In this document: piece after piece, positions 45,737 to 54,968 of the stretch
How the letters are laid out: each line of letters starts with the position of its first letter
Numbering within the stretch: position 1 is the first letter of the stretch
NCBI RefSeq assembly: GCF_040361255.1
Contig: NZ_APNG01000012.1
Coordinates: 62,001-126,000, forward strand
DNA: 64,000 nucleotides
From: Salinisphaera sp040361255
GTDB lineage: Bacteria > Pseudomonadota > Gammaproteobacteria > Nevskiales > Salinisphaeraceae
Direction: 5' to 3'
Translations under genes and position numbers: made by a program
The notes under the pieces: generated by a model
The model's database searches: none
What the model saw: only the letters and a program-made list of their open reading frames with translations
Told to the model about the DNA's origin: nothing

Positions 45737-47452
45737 ATGTCTTCTCTACTGAAAAGCGTCAAAGCGAAATTGAGCGCCGGCTTCGCGCTCATTCTGTTGC
45801 TTGTCATTGCGCTGGGTGTTTTGAGTTACAACGCCTTGGGTAACAGCAACGACTTCACCCGTTCGATATACAACGAAAACCTGGGCGCGCTGTCGTATAT
45901 CACGCAGGCGCATATCAGGCTTAACGGTATGCAGGCGAACATGCTCACGGTGATCGACAGCGCCGATCCGCGCGCCGCAGATACCTACGTAACTGAGGCG
46001 CGAGATCGCATGGAAAAGATCACGCAGGCCTGGAACGCCTACTACCCCGCGCTGGTCAGCACGGATGCCGAGCGGGCCGTGGCCAGCCAGTCCGACGCGA
46101 CAATTGCAAAACTGCCGTCGGTAGTTCAGACGCTAACCCGCGAAATAGACAACAACGCATTCGAGCAAGCCCGCGCGACGTATCGCGAACAGGCACTCCC
46201 CCTGTTCGATTCGCTGCGCGACACGCTGGGCGATATCGAAGAGCAACAGGTCGCCCAGGCTGACGGTGCCTTCGCCACATCACAGGCGTCGAGCGACTTC
46301 GGCCGTCAGATCATCGTTGCCGCCGTAATCGGTGTGCTCGTGCTGGCGATTGCGCTGGTCGTGATCCTGACGCGCATGATCACCTCGCCGCTGAACCAGG
46401 CCCTGGGCGTGGTCCATGCCATCGCCGACGGTCATCTGGATACGCCGATTCATACCAACCGTCGCGACGAATTCGGCGCCATGCTGGTCGCGTTGTCCAC
46501 GATGCAGGATCGGTTGTCCGATATCGTATCCCGTGTGCGTGACAGCTCGGATTCGGTCAGCGTCGGTGCGGGCCAGATCGCGACCGGTAACGACGAACTC
46601 AGCTCGCGGACCCAGGAGCAGGCGGCCAACCTCGAGGAAACGGCTGCCTCCATGGAACAGATGACCTCCACGGTCAAACAGAATGCCGACAACGCAGCGC
46701 AGGCCGATCAGCTGGCCCGCGGCGTACGCAGCCAGGCCGAAAATGGCGGCCAAGTGGTCAGTCAGGCGGTCGCCTCCATGCAGGAAATCGAGGAATCGAG
46801 CCGCAAGATTTCCTCGATTGTCGGCCTGATCGACGACATCGCCTTCCAGACCAACCTGCTCGCGCTCAATGCCTCGGTCGAGGCAGCCCGCGCCGGCGAA
46901 CAGGGCCGCGGCTTTGCCGTGGTGGCCGCGGAAGTCCGCAACCTGGCCAGCCGCAGCGCGACCGCGGCCAAGGACATCAAGGAACTGGTCGAGGACAGCG
47001 CCAACAAGGTCAAGGAAGGCTCGTCCCAGGTCAGCCTGTCGGGTCGTACGCTCGACGAGATCGTGGACAGCGTGAACAAGGTCTCGGATCTGATCTCCGA
47101 AATCGCGGCCGCCAGCCAGGAACAGTCCAGCGGTATCGATCAGGTCAACCTGGCCGTTTCGCAGATGGATAGCATGACCCAGCAGAACGCCTCGCTGGTC
47201 GAGGAATCGGCGGCCGCCAGCCGTTCGCTCGAAGAGCAGGCCAATACGCTGAAGACGCAGATGGCGTTCTTCCGTATCGCCGCGACCGCAGCGATGGGTG
47301 CGCCGGCTGTACAGTCGCATGTGGCCCATACGCCGGCCGCGCCGGCGAGCAAGCCCGCCGCCGCCAAGCCGGCCAGCCCGGCGCCCAAGCGCGAGCCGCG
47401 CAAGGCCGAGCCTGCCCTGGTCGAAGACGACGCCGATTGGGCCACGTTCTAA
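45737..47452 (+). CDS. Methyl-accepting chemotaxis protein with CheR-binding tail
   Basis: 571 residues from the ATG at 45737, preceded by GAAGGAA. TM1 spans about 11-33, a four-helix-bundle ligand domain about 34-190, TM2 about 195-217, then HAMP and the signalling hairpin. The tip has DDIAFQTNLLALNASVEAARAGEQGRGFAVVA (two parts), and glutamine/glutamate methylation sites flank it. A proline/alanine-rich linker leads to the terminal DWATF, which fits the W-x-x-F pentapeptide that tethers CheR. The ligand is unknown; its place between the amine and phenylacetate genes suggests aromatic attractants. Confidence 0.93.
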   Translation: MSSLLKSVKAKLSAGFALILLLVIALGVLSYNALGNSNDFTRSIYNENLGALSYITQAHIRLNGMQANMLTVIDSADPRAADTYVTEARDRMEKITQAWNAYYPALVSTDAERAVASQSDATIAKLPSVVQTLTREIDNNAFEQARATYREQALPLFDSLRDTLGDIEEQQVAQADGAFATSQASSDFGRQIIVAAVIGVLVLAIALVVILTRMITSPLNQALGVVHAIADGHLDTPIHTNRRDEFGAMLVALSTMQDRLSDIVSRVRDSSDSVSVGAGQIATGNDELSSRTQEQAANLEETAASMEQMTSTVKQNADNAAQADQLARGVRSQAENGGQVVSQAVASMQEIEESSRKISSIVGLIDDIAFQTNLLALNASVEAARAGEQGRGFAVVAAEVRNLASRSATAAKDIKELVEDSANKVKEGSSQVSLSGRTLDEIVDSVNKVSDLISEIAAASQEQSSGIDQVNLAVSQMDSMTQQNASLVEESAAASRSLEEQANTLKTQMAFFRIAATAAMGAPAVQSHVAHTPAAPASKPAAAKPASPAPKREPRKAEPALVEDDADWATF

Positions 47453-47466
47453 ACAACGGCCCCACG

Positions 47467-47496
47467 AAAAAGCCCCGCTCCGGCGGGGCTTTTTTT
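47467..47496. terminator. Bidirectional intrinsic terminator between chemoreceptor and paaK
   Basis: AGCCCCGC/GCGGGGCT stem with a four-base loop, A5 on one side and T7 on the other. It sits between the convergent chemoreceptor and paaK genes and should stop both. Confidence 0.95.
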
Positions 47497-47535
47497 ATGC
47501 ACAGGGCGGGCGCCGCACAACGCCCGCCGGTTGCG

Positions 47536-48858
47536 CTATGAATGACCGTGGTGACCCAGACGGCGGTCGATTACATGCTTGGCCTTGCCCAGCGAACGCT
47601 CCAGCGTACCCACGGCCGACAGCGTGATCTTGGTGCTGATGCCGATATAGGACTTGATGTGTTGCTGCAGATTGCTCAGCGTTTCGTCCTCGGTGGCATG
47701 GTCGTCGAAATCGTGGCCACGCTCGACGGTGAGTGCGACATGATCGAGATTGCCCTCGCGGGTGAGCTCGATGAGATAGTGCGGCGCCAGGCCTTTTTGC
47801 TTGCAGATGATCTCTTCGATCTGGGTTGGAAACACGTTCACGCCGCGGATGATGAGCATGTCGTCGGAGCGACCGGTGATCTTGTCGATACGGCGCATGG
47901 AACGCGCGGTGGGTGCCAGCAGCCGGGTGAGATCGCGGGTGCGATAGCGCACGATCGGCAGGGCTTCCTTGGTCAGCGAGGTGAATACCAGCTCGCCGGG
48001 CTCGCCGTCGGGCATGACCTCGCCGGTATCCGGGTCGATGATTTCGGGGTAGAAATGATCCTCCCAGATCACCGGCCCGTCCTTGGTTTCGACGCATTCG
48101 TTGGCCACGCCCGGGCCCATCACTTCCGATAGGCCGTAGATATCCACCGCGTCGATACCCGCGCGGCGCTCGATTTCTTCGCGCATGGCATTGGTCCAGG
48201 GCTCGGCGCCGAAAATGCCGATCTCCAGCGAGGAGTCGCGTGGATCCAGCCCCTGGCGCTCGAACTCCTCGATGATGTTGAGCATGTACGAGGGTGTGAC
48301 CATGATGATGCGTGGCTTGAAATCGCGGATCAGCTGGACCTGCTTTTCGGTCTGCCCACCCGACATCGGGATCACGGTACAACCGAGTTTTTCGGCGCCG
48401 TAGTGCGCGCCGAGCCCGCCGGTGAAAAGCCCATAGCCATAGGCGACATGCACGATATCGCCCGGCTTGCCACCGGCGGCGCGAATCGAACGCGCCACCA
48501 GATTGGCCCAGGTTTCGATATCGTTGGCGGTATAGCCCACGACCGTCGGCTTGCCGGTGGTGCCGCTGGAGGCATGGATACGCGATACCTGCTCGCGCGG
48601 CACGGCAAACATGTCAAACGGATAGGCGTCGCGCAGATCCTGCTTGGTGGTGAACGGAAACCTGGCCAAGTCGGCGAGCGTTTTCAGATCGCGCGGATGC
48701 ACGCCGGCGGCATCGAACTTGGCCTTGTACCGGGGTACGTTGTCGTAGGCGTGTTGTAGCGACCATTTCAGTCGCTCGAGCTGCAACGCCTGCAATTCGT
48801 TGCGGCTGGCGGTTTCGATCGGTTCGAGCAGCGATTCGGGTTCCATCAATGCGGCCAT
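47536..48858 (-). CDS. paaK: Phenylacetate-CoA ligase PaaK
   Basis: 440 residues starting at the ATG at 48858, six bases after GGAGGAG; two in-frame ATGs upstream are too close to that site. The ATP/AMP motif is SSGTTGKPTVVGYT, FGAEPWTNAMREEIE and DIYGLSEVMGPGV are conserved PaaK blocks, and YRTRDLTR with GRSDDMLIIRGVNVFP mark the hinge and C-terminal domain. The essential Lys is near the C-terminus (GKAKHVIDRR). It activates phenylacetate to phenylacetyl-CoA, the entry point of the paa pathway. It is the last gene on the minus strand of the cluster. Confidence 0.96.
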   Translation of the reverse strand: MAALMEPESLLEPIETASRNELQALQLERLKWSLQHAYDNVPRYKAKFDAAGVHPRDLKTLADLARFPFTTKQDLRDAYPFDMFAVPREQVSRIHASSGTTGKPTVVGYTANDIETWANLVARSIRAAGGKPGDIVHVAYGYGLFTGGLGAHYGAEKLGCTVIPMSGGQTEKQVQLIRDFKPRIIMVTPSYMLNIIEEFERQGLDPRDSSLEIGIFGAEPWTNAMREEIERRAGIDAVDIYGLSEVMGPGVANECVETKDGPVIWEDHFYPEIIDPDTGEVMPDGEPGELVFTSLTKEALPIVRYRTRDLTRLLAPTARSMRRIDKITGRSDDMLIIRGVNVFPTQIEEIICKQKGLAPHYLIELTREGNLDHVALTVERGHDFDDHATEDETLSNLQQHIKSYIGISTKITLSAVGTLERSLGKAKHVIDRRLGHHGHS

Positions 48859-48988
48859 GTTCATCTCCTCCATCTCGTTGCCGCCGGGGCGGCGTTAATG
48901 TTTTACGAAAGCCTCGCGACCGATGCCGCCGCGTGCCTTATGCGTGCTCCATCGCAGGCGAAAGCCAGATGCTCGCGCACCGACAGGG

Positions 48989-49465
48989 CTAGGACGCCAT
49001 TACCTCAAGCACATCGCCGCGCACCTGATGGGCACGCCCACGAAAGAGCACAACGATTTCATCGTTCTGGTTGCGCACTGTGACGTCGTAGACACCGGTA
49101 CGCCCGGAGCGCGAGCGTTGCTCCCCCTCGGCGACCAGCACGTCGCCCGCGAATGCCGGGCGCAGGTAATCGACGTTGCAGGCAGCCCCCACGGTGTTGC
49201 GATTGCCGCTGTTGCAGGCAAAGGCAAAGGCGCTGTCGGCCAGCGAAAAGATCAGCCCGCCGTGGCAGGTCTTGTGGCCATTGACCATGTCCTCGCGCAC
49301 CGGCATGGACACCCGGGCATAGCCGGGGGCCATGGCGTCGATGTGCATGCCGAGCATGCGCGATGCTTCGTCGCGGGCGAACATCGCCTCGCCGACGCGT
49401 TCGGCCAGTGCCTGGGCATCCGTGTCCACGGGCGCGACTGACGCGCCGTTCTGGCTGGATTGCAT
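48989..49465 (-). CDS. paaI: Phenylacetate pathway thioesterase PaaI
   Basis: 158 residues, hotdog fold. GHKTCHGGLIFSLADSAFAFACNS holds the HGG-D catalytic signature of the PaaI group. MLGMHIDAMAPGYARVSMPVRED precedes it. The start at 49465 is preceded by AAGGAG. PaaI removes CoA from dead-end hydroxyphenylacetyl-CoA intermediates and prevents CoA depletion. It lies between paaG and paaK in the same direction. Confidence 0.93.
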   Translation of the reverse strand: MQSSQNGASVAPVDTDAQALAERVGEAMFARDEASRMLGMHIDAMAPGYARVSMPVREDMVNGHKTCHGGLIFSLADSAFAFACNSGNRNTVGAACNVDYLRPAFAGDVLVAEGEQRSRSGRTGVYDVTVRNQNDEIVVLFRGRAHQVRGDVLEVMAS

Positions 49466-49552
49466 TGCGTTGTCTCCTTTCCGAAAGAGCCTGTTCGATC
49501 CGGCGCGCTGCTTTTTTTATGTTCGTTTCAGCGTCGCCGGTGTGTTCGTTAT

Positions 49553-50344
49553 TCAGCGACCTTTGAATTCGGGCGTGCGTTTTTCGCTGAACGCAGCCAC
49601 GCCTTCGGCATAGTCAGCACTGCGACCGAGCTCGCCCATCGCGTCGCGTTCGGCATCCAGCTGAGCATCGAGATTATTGTTCACGCCGGCGTACATCAGC
49701 TCCTTGGTCCGGGCCAGGCCGCGGGTCGGCGCTTTCGACAAATGGTCGACGAGCTTGTCGATCTCACTATCGAAGGCGTCGTCGTCCACGCAGCGCCAGA
49801 TCAGCCCCCAGTCGGCGGCCGTGGGTGCGTCGATCGGCTCGCCAAGCATGGCAAGGCCCATGGCCCGGGCCATGCCGATCCGCCGGGCCAGAAAATACGT
49901 GCCGCCGGTATCCGGGATCAGGCCGAGTTTGCAGAAGCTTTCGATGAACTTGGCCGAGCGCCGGGCGATGACCAGATCGCAGGCCAGCGCGAGATTCGCG
50001 CCGGCGCCTGCGGCCACGCCGTTGACGCCGCAGACCACCGGCAGCGGCAACGCGCGCAGGCGACGCACCAGCGGCGCGTAATAGGTTTCGACCGAATAGG
50101 CCAGATCGGGGGCCTCGCCGGATGCCGATACCGCGCGATCACCGAGATCCTGCCCCGCACAGAAGCCCTTGCCGGCGCCGGTGAGTAGCAGCACCCGCAC
50201 CGAATCGTCGGCCTCGACGGTGTCGAGTGCTTCGGCCAGGGCCTCGTGCATGGCCACGTTGAAACTGTTGAGCTTGTTCGGGCGGTTGAGCGTGATGCGG
50301 GCGATGCCGGAATCGATGCTCAGGATGATGGAATCGTCTGCCAT
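49553..50344 (-). CDS. paaG: Ring-1,2-epoxyphenylacetyl-CoA isomerase PaaG
   Basis: 263 residues, crotonase fold. GAGKGFCAGQDLGDRAV carries one oxyanion-hole loop and NGVAAGAGANLALACDLVIA the other; the LGLIPDTGGTYFLARRIG segment has the catalytic Asp of PaaG-type isomerases. It rearranges epoxyphenylacetyl-CoA to the oxepin form that PaaZ opens. Ten bases separate it from paaZ upstream. Confidence 0.93.
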   Translation of the reverse strand: MADDSIILSIDSGIARITLNRPNKLNSFNVAMHEALAEALDTVEADDSVRVLLLTGAGKGFCAGQDLGDRAVSASGEAPDLAYSVETYYAPLVRRLRALPLPVVCGVNGVAAGAGANLALACDLVIARRSAKFIESFCKLGLIPDTGGTYFLARRIGMARAMGLAMLGEPIDAPTAADWGLIWRCVDDDAFDSEIDKLVDHLSKAPTRGLARTKELMYAGVNNNLDAQLDAERDAMGELGRSADYAEGVAAFSEKRTPEFKGR

Positions 50345-50354
50345 GAGAATCTCC

Positions 50355-52415
50355 TTAAGCGGCGGCCGTTTCTTCGGCTTCCGGCGTCCAGTCAGTGGTC
50401 GCGACCATGGTCAGCACGTCGTACTGGGCCACCACTTCGTCGTTCTGGTTGGTCACGGTCGCGTCCCAGCGCACTTCGCCGTATTCGGTATTCTCGCGCT
50501 TGGTCTTCTGCTTGCAGGTGAGTGCCACCTTGAGCGCGTCGCCCGGATAGGCCGGGGTCATGAAGCGCAGGTTGTCGACACCGTAGTTGGCCAGCACCGG
50601 GCCCGGATTGGGTTCGACGAACAGGCCGGCGGCCAGCGAGACGATGTAGTAGCCGTGGGCCACACGCCCGTCGAAGAACGGATTGGCCTTGGCCGCATCC
50701 TCGTCCATATGCGCGTAGAAGGTATCGCCGGTGAAGTTGGCGAAATGCTCGATATCGTCGAGGGTGATCTCGCGGGCGTCGGTGAGAATCGCGTCGCCGA
50801 TCTCGAGTTCATCGAAATGCTTCTGGAACGGGTGGCGATCGGTTTGTTCGCGTTTACCGCCCGGCAGCCAGTGGTCGATGATGTCGGCCAGCATGTCGGG
50901 CGAGCCCTGCAAGGCACTGCGCTGCATGTAATGAAACACGGCACGCATGCCGCCGAGCTCCTCGCCGCCGCCAGCACGCCCCGGCCCGCCGTGTACGAGC
51001 ATGGGCATGGGCGAGCCGTGACCCGTCGATTCCTTGGCACAGTCGCGATCGAGCACCAGCAGACGCCCGTGAAACGGCGCACAGCCAAGCGTCATGGCCC
51101 GGGCGAAGCCGGCATCGTGGGTTACGATCGAGCCCACCAGGCTGCCGCCGCCCAGCCGGGCCAGTGCGACCGCTTCTTCGGTCGTTTCGTAGGGCATGAT
51201 CGTGGCGACCGGGCCAAAAGCCTCGATCGTATGAATTTCGCTGTGCGCGAACGGCGTATCGGTCGACAACAGCACCGGGCCCACGAACGCGCCCTTGTCG
51301 GCATCGGCATCCACGACCTCGCAGCGCGCCGGATCGCCGTAGACGATCTTCGCGCCCTGTTGCAGATCGGCGATACGCGCACGCACTTCCTCGACCTGAT
51401 CACGGCTGGCCAGCGCCCCCATGGTCACGCCTTCGGCTTCGGGGTTGCCGACCACGACCTTGTCGAGCTTTTCCGACAGCGCATCGATGAACGCCTGCTG
51501 GTGATCGCGGGCCACGAGCACACGCCGGATGGCGGTACATTTCTGCCCGGCCTTGACCGTCATCTCCCGCATGACCTCTTTCACGGCCAGCTTGAATTCG
51601 GGCGTATCGGGTTCGGCATCCGGGCCGAGCGCGAGGAAGTTGAGCGAATCGGCCTCCATCGAAAAACGGGTGGCGTTTTCGACGATCGCCGGGTGCTGCT
51701 TGAGCTTGCGGCCGGTGTTCGCCGACCCGGTGAAGGTGACCACATCCTGGCAGGTCACGTGGTCGAGCAGATCGCCGACGCCGCCGCTGATCAGCTGCAG
51801 CGCGCCCTCTTCGATCAGGCCCGAATCGACGATGGCGCGCACCATTTCTTCGGTGACGAAGGCGGTCTGGGTCGCGGGTTTGACGATCGCCGGCATGCCG
51901 GCAAGATAGTTGGCCGCAAATTTTTCCAGCATGCCCCAACAGGGAAAGTTGAAGGCGTTGATATGCACGGCCACACCTTCCAGCGGGGTCTGGATATGCT
52001 GGCCGATGAAGCTGCCGTGGCGCGACATGGGCTCGGGATTGCCATCCAGCGCGAAGGTGGCGTTGGGCAGCTCGCGCCGACCCTTGCTGGCATAGGTGAA
52101 CAACGTGCCGATGCCGCCGTCGATATCGACCCAGGAATCGGTACGGGTCGCGCCGGTGGCGGTGGAGAGCTTGTAGAAACGTTCCTTGTCGGCCATCAGC
52201 GTCTGCGCCAGCGCCTTGAGCTGCAGCGCACGCTGATGAAAGGTCAATGCCCGCAGCCGGGGGCCGACCTGTGTGCGGGCATAGTCGAGCATGCCGGCGA
52301 AATCGATGCCGTCGCTGGATACGCGAGCGACCGGTTCGCCGGTGACGGCATTCAATACCGTCTTGCCGCCTTCGCCGGTGACCCACTGGCCCTGAACATA
52401 GCTGCTGGATTGCAT
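50355..52415 (-). CDS. paaZ: Bifunctional ring-opening enzyme PaaZ
   Basis: 686 residues from the ATG at 52415 with AGGAG nine bases upstream; a longer frame is spurious. An N-terminal aldehyde dehydrogenase domain (about 1-520) has the AINAFNFPCWGMLEK-like HINAFNFPCWGML block and catalytic Cys in KAGQKCTAIRRVLV. The C-terminal MaoC hotdog hydratase (about 540-680) has HFANFTGDTFYAHMDE and GRVAHGYYIVS. It hydrolyses oxepin-CoA and oxidises the semialdehyde to 3-oxo-5,6-dehydrosuberyl-CoA. Confidence 0.95.
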   Translation of the reverse strand: MQSSSYVQGQWVTGEGGKTVLNAVTGEPVARVSSDGIDFAGMLDYARTQVGPRLRALTFHQRALQLKALAQTLMADKERFYKLSTATGATRTDSWVDIDGGIGTLFTYASKGRRELPNATFALDGNPEPMSRHGSFIGQHIQTPLEGVAVHINAFNFPCWGMLEKFAANYLAGMPAIVKPATQTAFVTEEMVRAIVDSGLIEEGALQLISGGVGDLLDHVTCQDVVTFTGSANTGRKLKQHPAIVENATRFSMEADSLNFLALGPDAEPDTPEFKLAVKEVMREMTVKAGQKCTAIRRVLVARDHQQAFIDALSEKLDKVVVGNPEAEGVTMGALASRDQVEEVRARIADLQQGAKIVYGDPARCEVVDADADKGAFVGPVLLSTDTPFAHSEIHTIEAFGPVATIMPYETTEEAVALARLGGGSLVGSIVTHDAGFARAMTLGCAPFHGRLLVLDRDCAKESTGHGSPMPMLVHGGPGRAGGGEELGGMRAVFHYMQRSALQGSPDMLADIIDHWLPGGKREQTDRHPFQKHFDELEIGDAILTDAREITLDDIEHFANFTGDTFYAHMDEDAAKANPFFDGRVAHGYYIVSLAAGLFVEPNPGPVLANYGVDNLRFMTPAYPGDALKVALTCKQKTKRENTEYGEVRWDATVTNQNDEVVAQYDVLTMVATTDWTPEAEETAAA

Positions 52416-52549
52416 TACACGCTCCTGATTCTTGTCATCGGTGTCTCGACACCCTGAATATTCGGCTCGGCCGATCGAGCTGATTTTCGGCGCGGGTTCG
52501 CGCCTAATATCGAGCCCCGCGCCGAGTGCGGACTGCTTTCGCGTGGTTG

Positions 52550-53320
52550 TCAGACCAGCTGCAGACGCGACAAATCGGTGCGCGCCCGGTTCTGCCAGGC
52601 GGCGCGCAGTTCTTCGTTGGTTGTATGTCGCAGCCCCATGCGGGCCAGCCGTGTAAAGCGCTCCGACTGGGCGCTGCCAAAGGTTTCGGCGACCCGTGGA
52701 TACCAGTACGCCACGCAGGCTTTGGCCAGTTGTCGGCCCTGTTCGTTGGCAACGATGCGATCGAGCCCCTCGAAGCCCAGCTCCATGTGGCGTTGCTCGC
52801 GCGGCAGCACCGCGCGCACGACCTCGGCGAACGGCGCGTATGAGCACTCGCGCAGTTCTTCGAGCTGCACCACGGTGGCCAGCCCCATGAGCACGTTCAT
52901 CACCACCGCATCGGTCCAGTTTTCCAGCGGATAATGAAAGACCGACAGCCGCATGTCGCCGCCCTGGCGCGCCGGGTCGATATCGGCATCGCGGCTGGCG
53001 CGCGCCGACCAGTTGTGGGCGTTGTTGTAGAGCGCCTTGTCGGTACCGAAATCGCTCATGAGGTCGAGCACGCGTTCGGCGTGGTCGGCTTTTTCCAGCA
53101 CGATGCGGCTGGCTGCGATGCGTTCCTTGATACCGGGGGCCCAGTTGATGGAATCGGCAAACCCCGCAGAGCCGGCCAGCTCGCTGTCCACAAAGGACGA
53201 CATCAGCCGTAGCAGTTCGCCGCGATAGCGTGGCGGCGGGTTGTCCGGCGAGGTCAGCTTGCCGCCGCGGGCCAGATAATCCTCGATCGGCATGGTCTGA
53301 TCGAACGGTTCACTCGTCAT
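52550..53320 (-). CDS. PaaA-like ferritin-fold protein (extra epoxidase-type subunit)
   Basis: 256 residues, related to PaaA/PaaC (phenylacetic acid catabolic protein family). E47 in SELAG aligns with a PaaA iron ligand. The next motif reads E76-K-A-D-H80, where PaaA has DEAGH, so the usual ExxH glutamate is replaced by Lys77. The second ExxH (E175-x-x-H178 in REQRHMELG) is intact. It overlaps paaE by 11 bases. The canonical PaaA and PaaC are encoded separately at 56157 and 54969, so this is an additional paralogue. It may be a structural or assembly partner, or have lost one iron site. Confidence 0.8.
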   Translation of the reverse strand: MTSEPFDQTMPIEDYLARGGKLTSPDNPPPRYRGELLRLMSSFVDSELAGSAGFADSINWAPGIKERIAASRIVLEKADHAERVLDLMSDFGTDKALYNNAHNWSARASRDADIDPARQGGDMRLSVFHYPLENWTDAVVMNVLMGLATVVQLEELRECSYAPFAEVVRAVLPREQRHMELGFEGLDRIVANEQGRQLAKACVAYWYPRVAETFGSAQSERFTRLARMGLRHTTNEELRAAWQNRARTDLSRLQLV

Positions 53321-54386
53321 AGCTGAGTACCACCGTGTCGGTGATCGGCACGCTCTGGCAGGTCAACACATAGCCGGCCTTGACCTCATAATCCTCGAGC
53401 GCCTGGTTGTTCAGCATCTCGACTTCACCTTCCAGCACCCGCGCCCTACAGGTCGAACATACGCCGGCCTTGCAGGAATACGGGGCGTCCATGGCGTTGT
53501 CGAGCGCGGCATCCAGCACCGCGGTGCCGTCATTGGGCATTTCGATCGTACGCGTGGTGCCGTCGAGCGTAACCGAGACCTGGCAGGTCGCACCGGCGCG
53601 TTTGTCCTGACGTGAAACCGCTGGTTTCTTGGCCCGGCCCGGCTGCGACGAGGCAAATAACTCGAACTTGATTCGGTCGTCGCTCAGACCATGTTGCTTG
53701 AGCGAATCGGCGATCGTGAGCATCATCGGTTCCGGGCCACAGATGAACGCAGTATCCACCGAGCTCGCGTCGATCCAGTACTTGAAAAGCTGCTCCATCT
53801 TCTCGGCGTCGATCCGGCCCGAGAACAGATCGATGTCCTGGCCTTCGCTGGTGAGCACGTGGATGACCGAAAAGCGCCCGAGATGCAGGTTCTTGAGGTC
53901 TTCCAGCTCCTCGCGAAACATGATCGATGTCATCTGGCGGTTGGCGTAGAGCAGCGTGAACTCGGATTTGGGTTCACGCGCGAGCACGGTCTTGATGATC
54001 GACAACAGCGGCGTGATGCCCGAGCCGCCCGCAAAACCGAGATAGTGTTTCTCGGCGGTCGGTTCGAGCGGCGTATGGAACTTGCCCATCGGCGGCATCG
54101 CTTCGATGACGTCGCCGCGGCTGAGCTGTTCGTTGGCCCAGGTCGAGAACGCGCCGCCGTCGACCCGCTTGATGCCGACTTTCAGCACGCCCTCGTCGGT
54201 ACCGGCACAGATCGAATAGGACCGGCGCAGTTCTTCGCCGTCGAAATCACGACGGAAGGTCAGATACTGGCCCTGGGTAAAATCGAAGGCCTCGGCGTTG
54301 TCCGCCGGCAGATTGAGCGTGACAACGACGGCGTCGCGCGTATCGCGGCGCACGTCGACAACTTCGAGAGGATGAAAGCGTGGCAT
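53310..54386 (-). CDS. paaE: Phenylacetyl-CoA epoxidase reductase subunit PaaE
   Basis: 358 residues. A ferredoxin reductase module (FAD site RRSYSICAG, about residues 55-63; NADP-binding GGSGITPLLSIIK about 120) is followed by a C-terminal plant-type 2Fe-2S domain. Its cysteines are in YSCKAGVCSTCRARVLEGE, and a fourth follows in VLTCQS. PaaE passes electrons from NADPH to the diiron PaaA subunit. It lies between paaD and the PaaA-like gene. Confidence 0.95.
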   Translation of the reverse strand: MPRFHPLEVVDVRRDTRDAVVVTLNLPADNAEAFDFTQGQYLTFRRDFDGEELRRSYSICAGTDEGVLKVGIKRVDGGAFSTWANEQLSRGDVIEAMPPMGKFHTPLEPTAEKHYLGFAGGSGITPLLSIIKTVLAREPKSEFTLLYANRQMTSIMFREELEDLKNLHLGRFSVIHVLTSEGQDIDLFSGRIDAEKMEQLFKYWIDASSVDTAFICGPEPMMLTIADSLKQHGLSDDRIKFELFASSQPGRAKKPAVSRQDKRAGATCQVSVTLDGTTRTIEMPNDGTAVLDAALDNAMDAPYSCKAGVCSTCRARVLEGEVEMLNNQALEDYEVKAGYVLTCQSVPITDTVVLSYDE

Positions 54387-54413
54387 GCAAAACCTTCCGT
54401 TAGGCTCTGGCGC

Positions 54414-54950
54414 TCAGAGGCACTTGAAATAGTCGAAGGGCTCCAGACAGTCCTTGCAGCGATACGACGCCTTGCAGGGCGTGGAACCGAACTGGCTGAT
54501 CTTTTCGGTGTTCTTGGATTCGCAGCGCGGACAGGCGATCGCCGGGCCTGTCGCACCGGCCAGACGCGACGCGCGACTGGCCAGCTGACCGCTCGCGGCG
54601 GTGCCATCGACCGGCGGGGCAATACCGAATGCGCGCAGCTTGTCGCGTGCCGAATCGCTAATCCAGTCGGTCGTCCAGGCCGGCGACAGCCGTCGTTCGA
54701 CGCGTAAGGCGTCGACGCCTTTCGAGCGCAGCTGTTCGACAATCATCTGGTTGATGACCAGGGTTGCCGGGCAGCCGGAGTACGTGGGCGTCACCGTGAC
54801 CACCAGCGTGTCATCCCGGTAGCCCACGTCACGGACAATGCCGAGCTCGGTCACGGAGACAACCGGAATTTCCGGATCCGGCACATCGGCGAGCCATTCC
54901 CAGACTTGCTGGGTTGTCGGCCGGATGTTTAGCGCCTGCTGCTGTTTCAT
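54414..54950 (-). CDS. paaD: Fe-S maturation protein PaaD
   Basis: 178 residues. A DUF59 domain (VPDPEIPVVSVTELGIVRDVGY, then TPTYSGCPATLVINQMI with the conserved Cys) occupies the first 100 residues. The C-terminus holds a zinc-ribbon-like pair, CPRCESKNTE and YRCKDCLEPFDYF. PaaD assists maturation of the Fe-S cluster in the epoxidase reductase. It lies between paaC and paaE in the canonical order. Confidence 0.94.
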   Translation of the reverse strand: MKQQQALNIRPTTQQVWEWLADVPDPEIPVVSVTELGIVRDVGYRDDTLVVTVTPTYSGCPATLVINQMIVEQLRSKGVDALRVERRLSPAWTTDWISDSARDKLRAFGIAPPVDGTAASGQLASRASRLAGATGPAIACPRCESKNTEKISQFGSTPCKASYRCKDCLEPFDYFKCL

Positions 54951-54968
54951 ACCGCAACGCGCCGGCGG

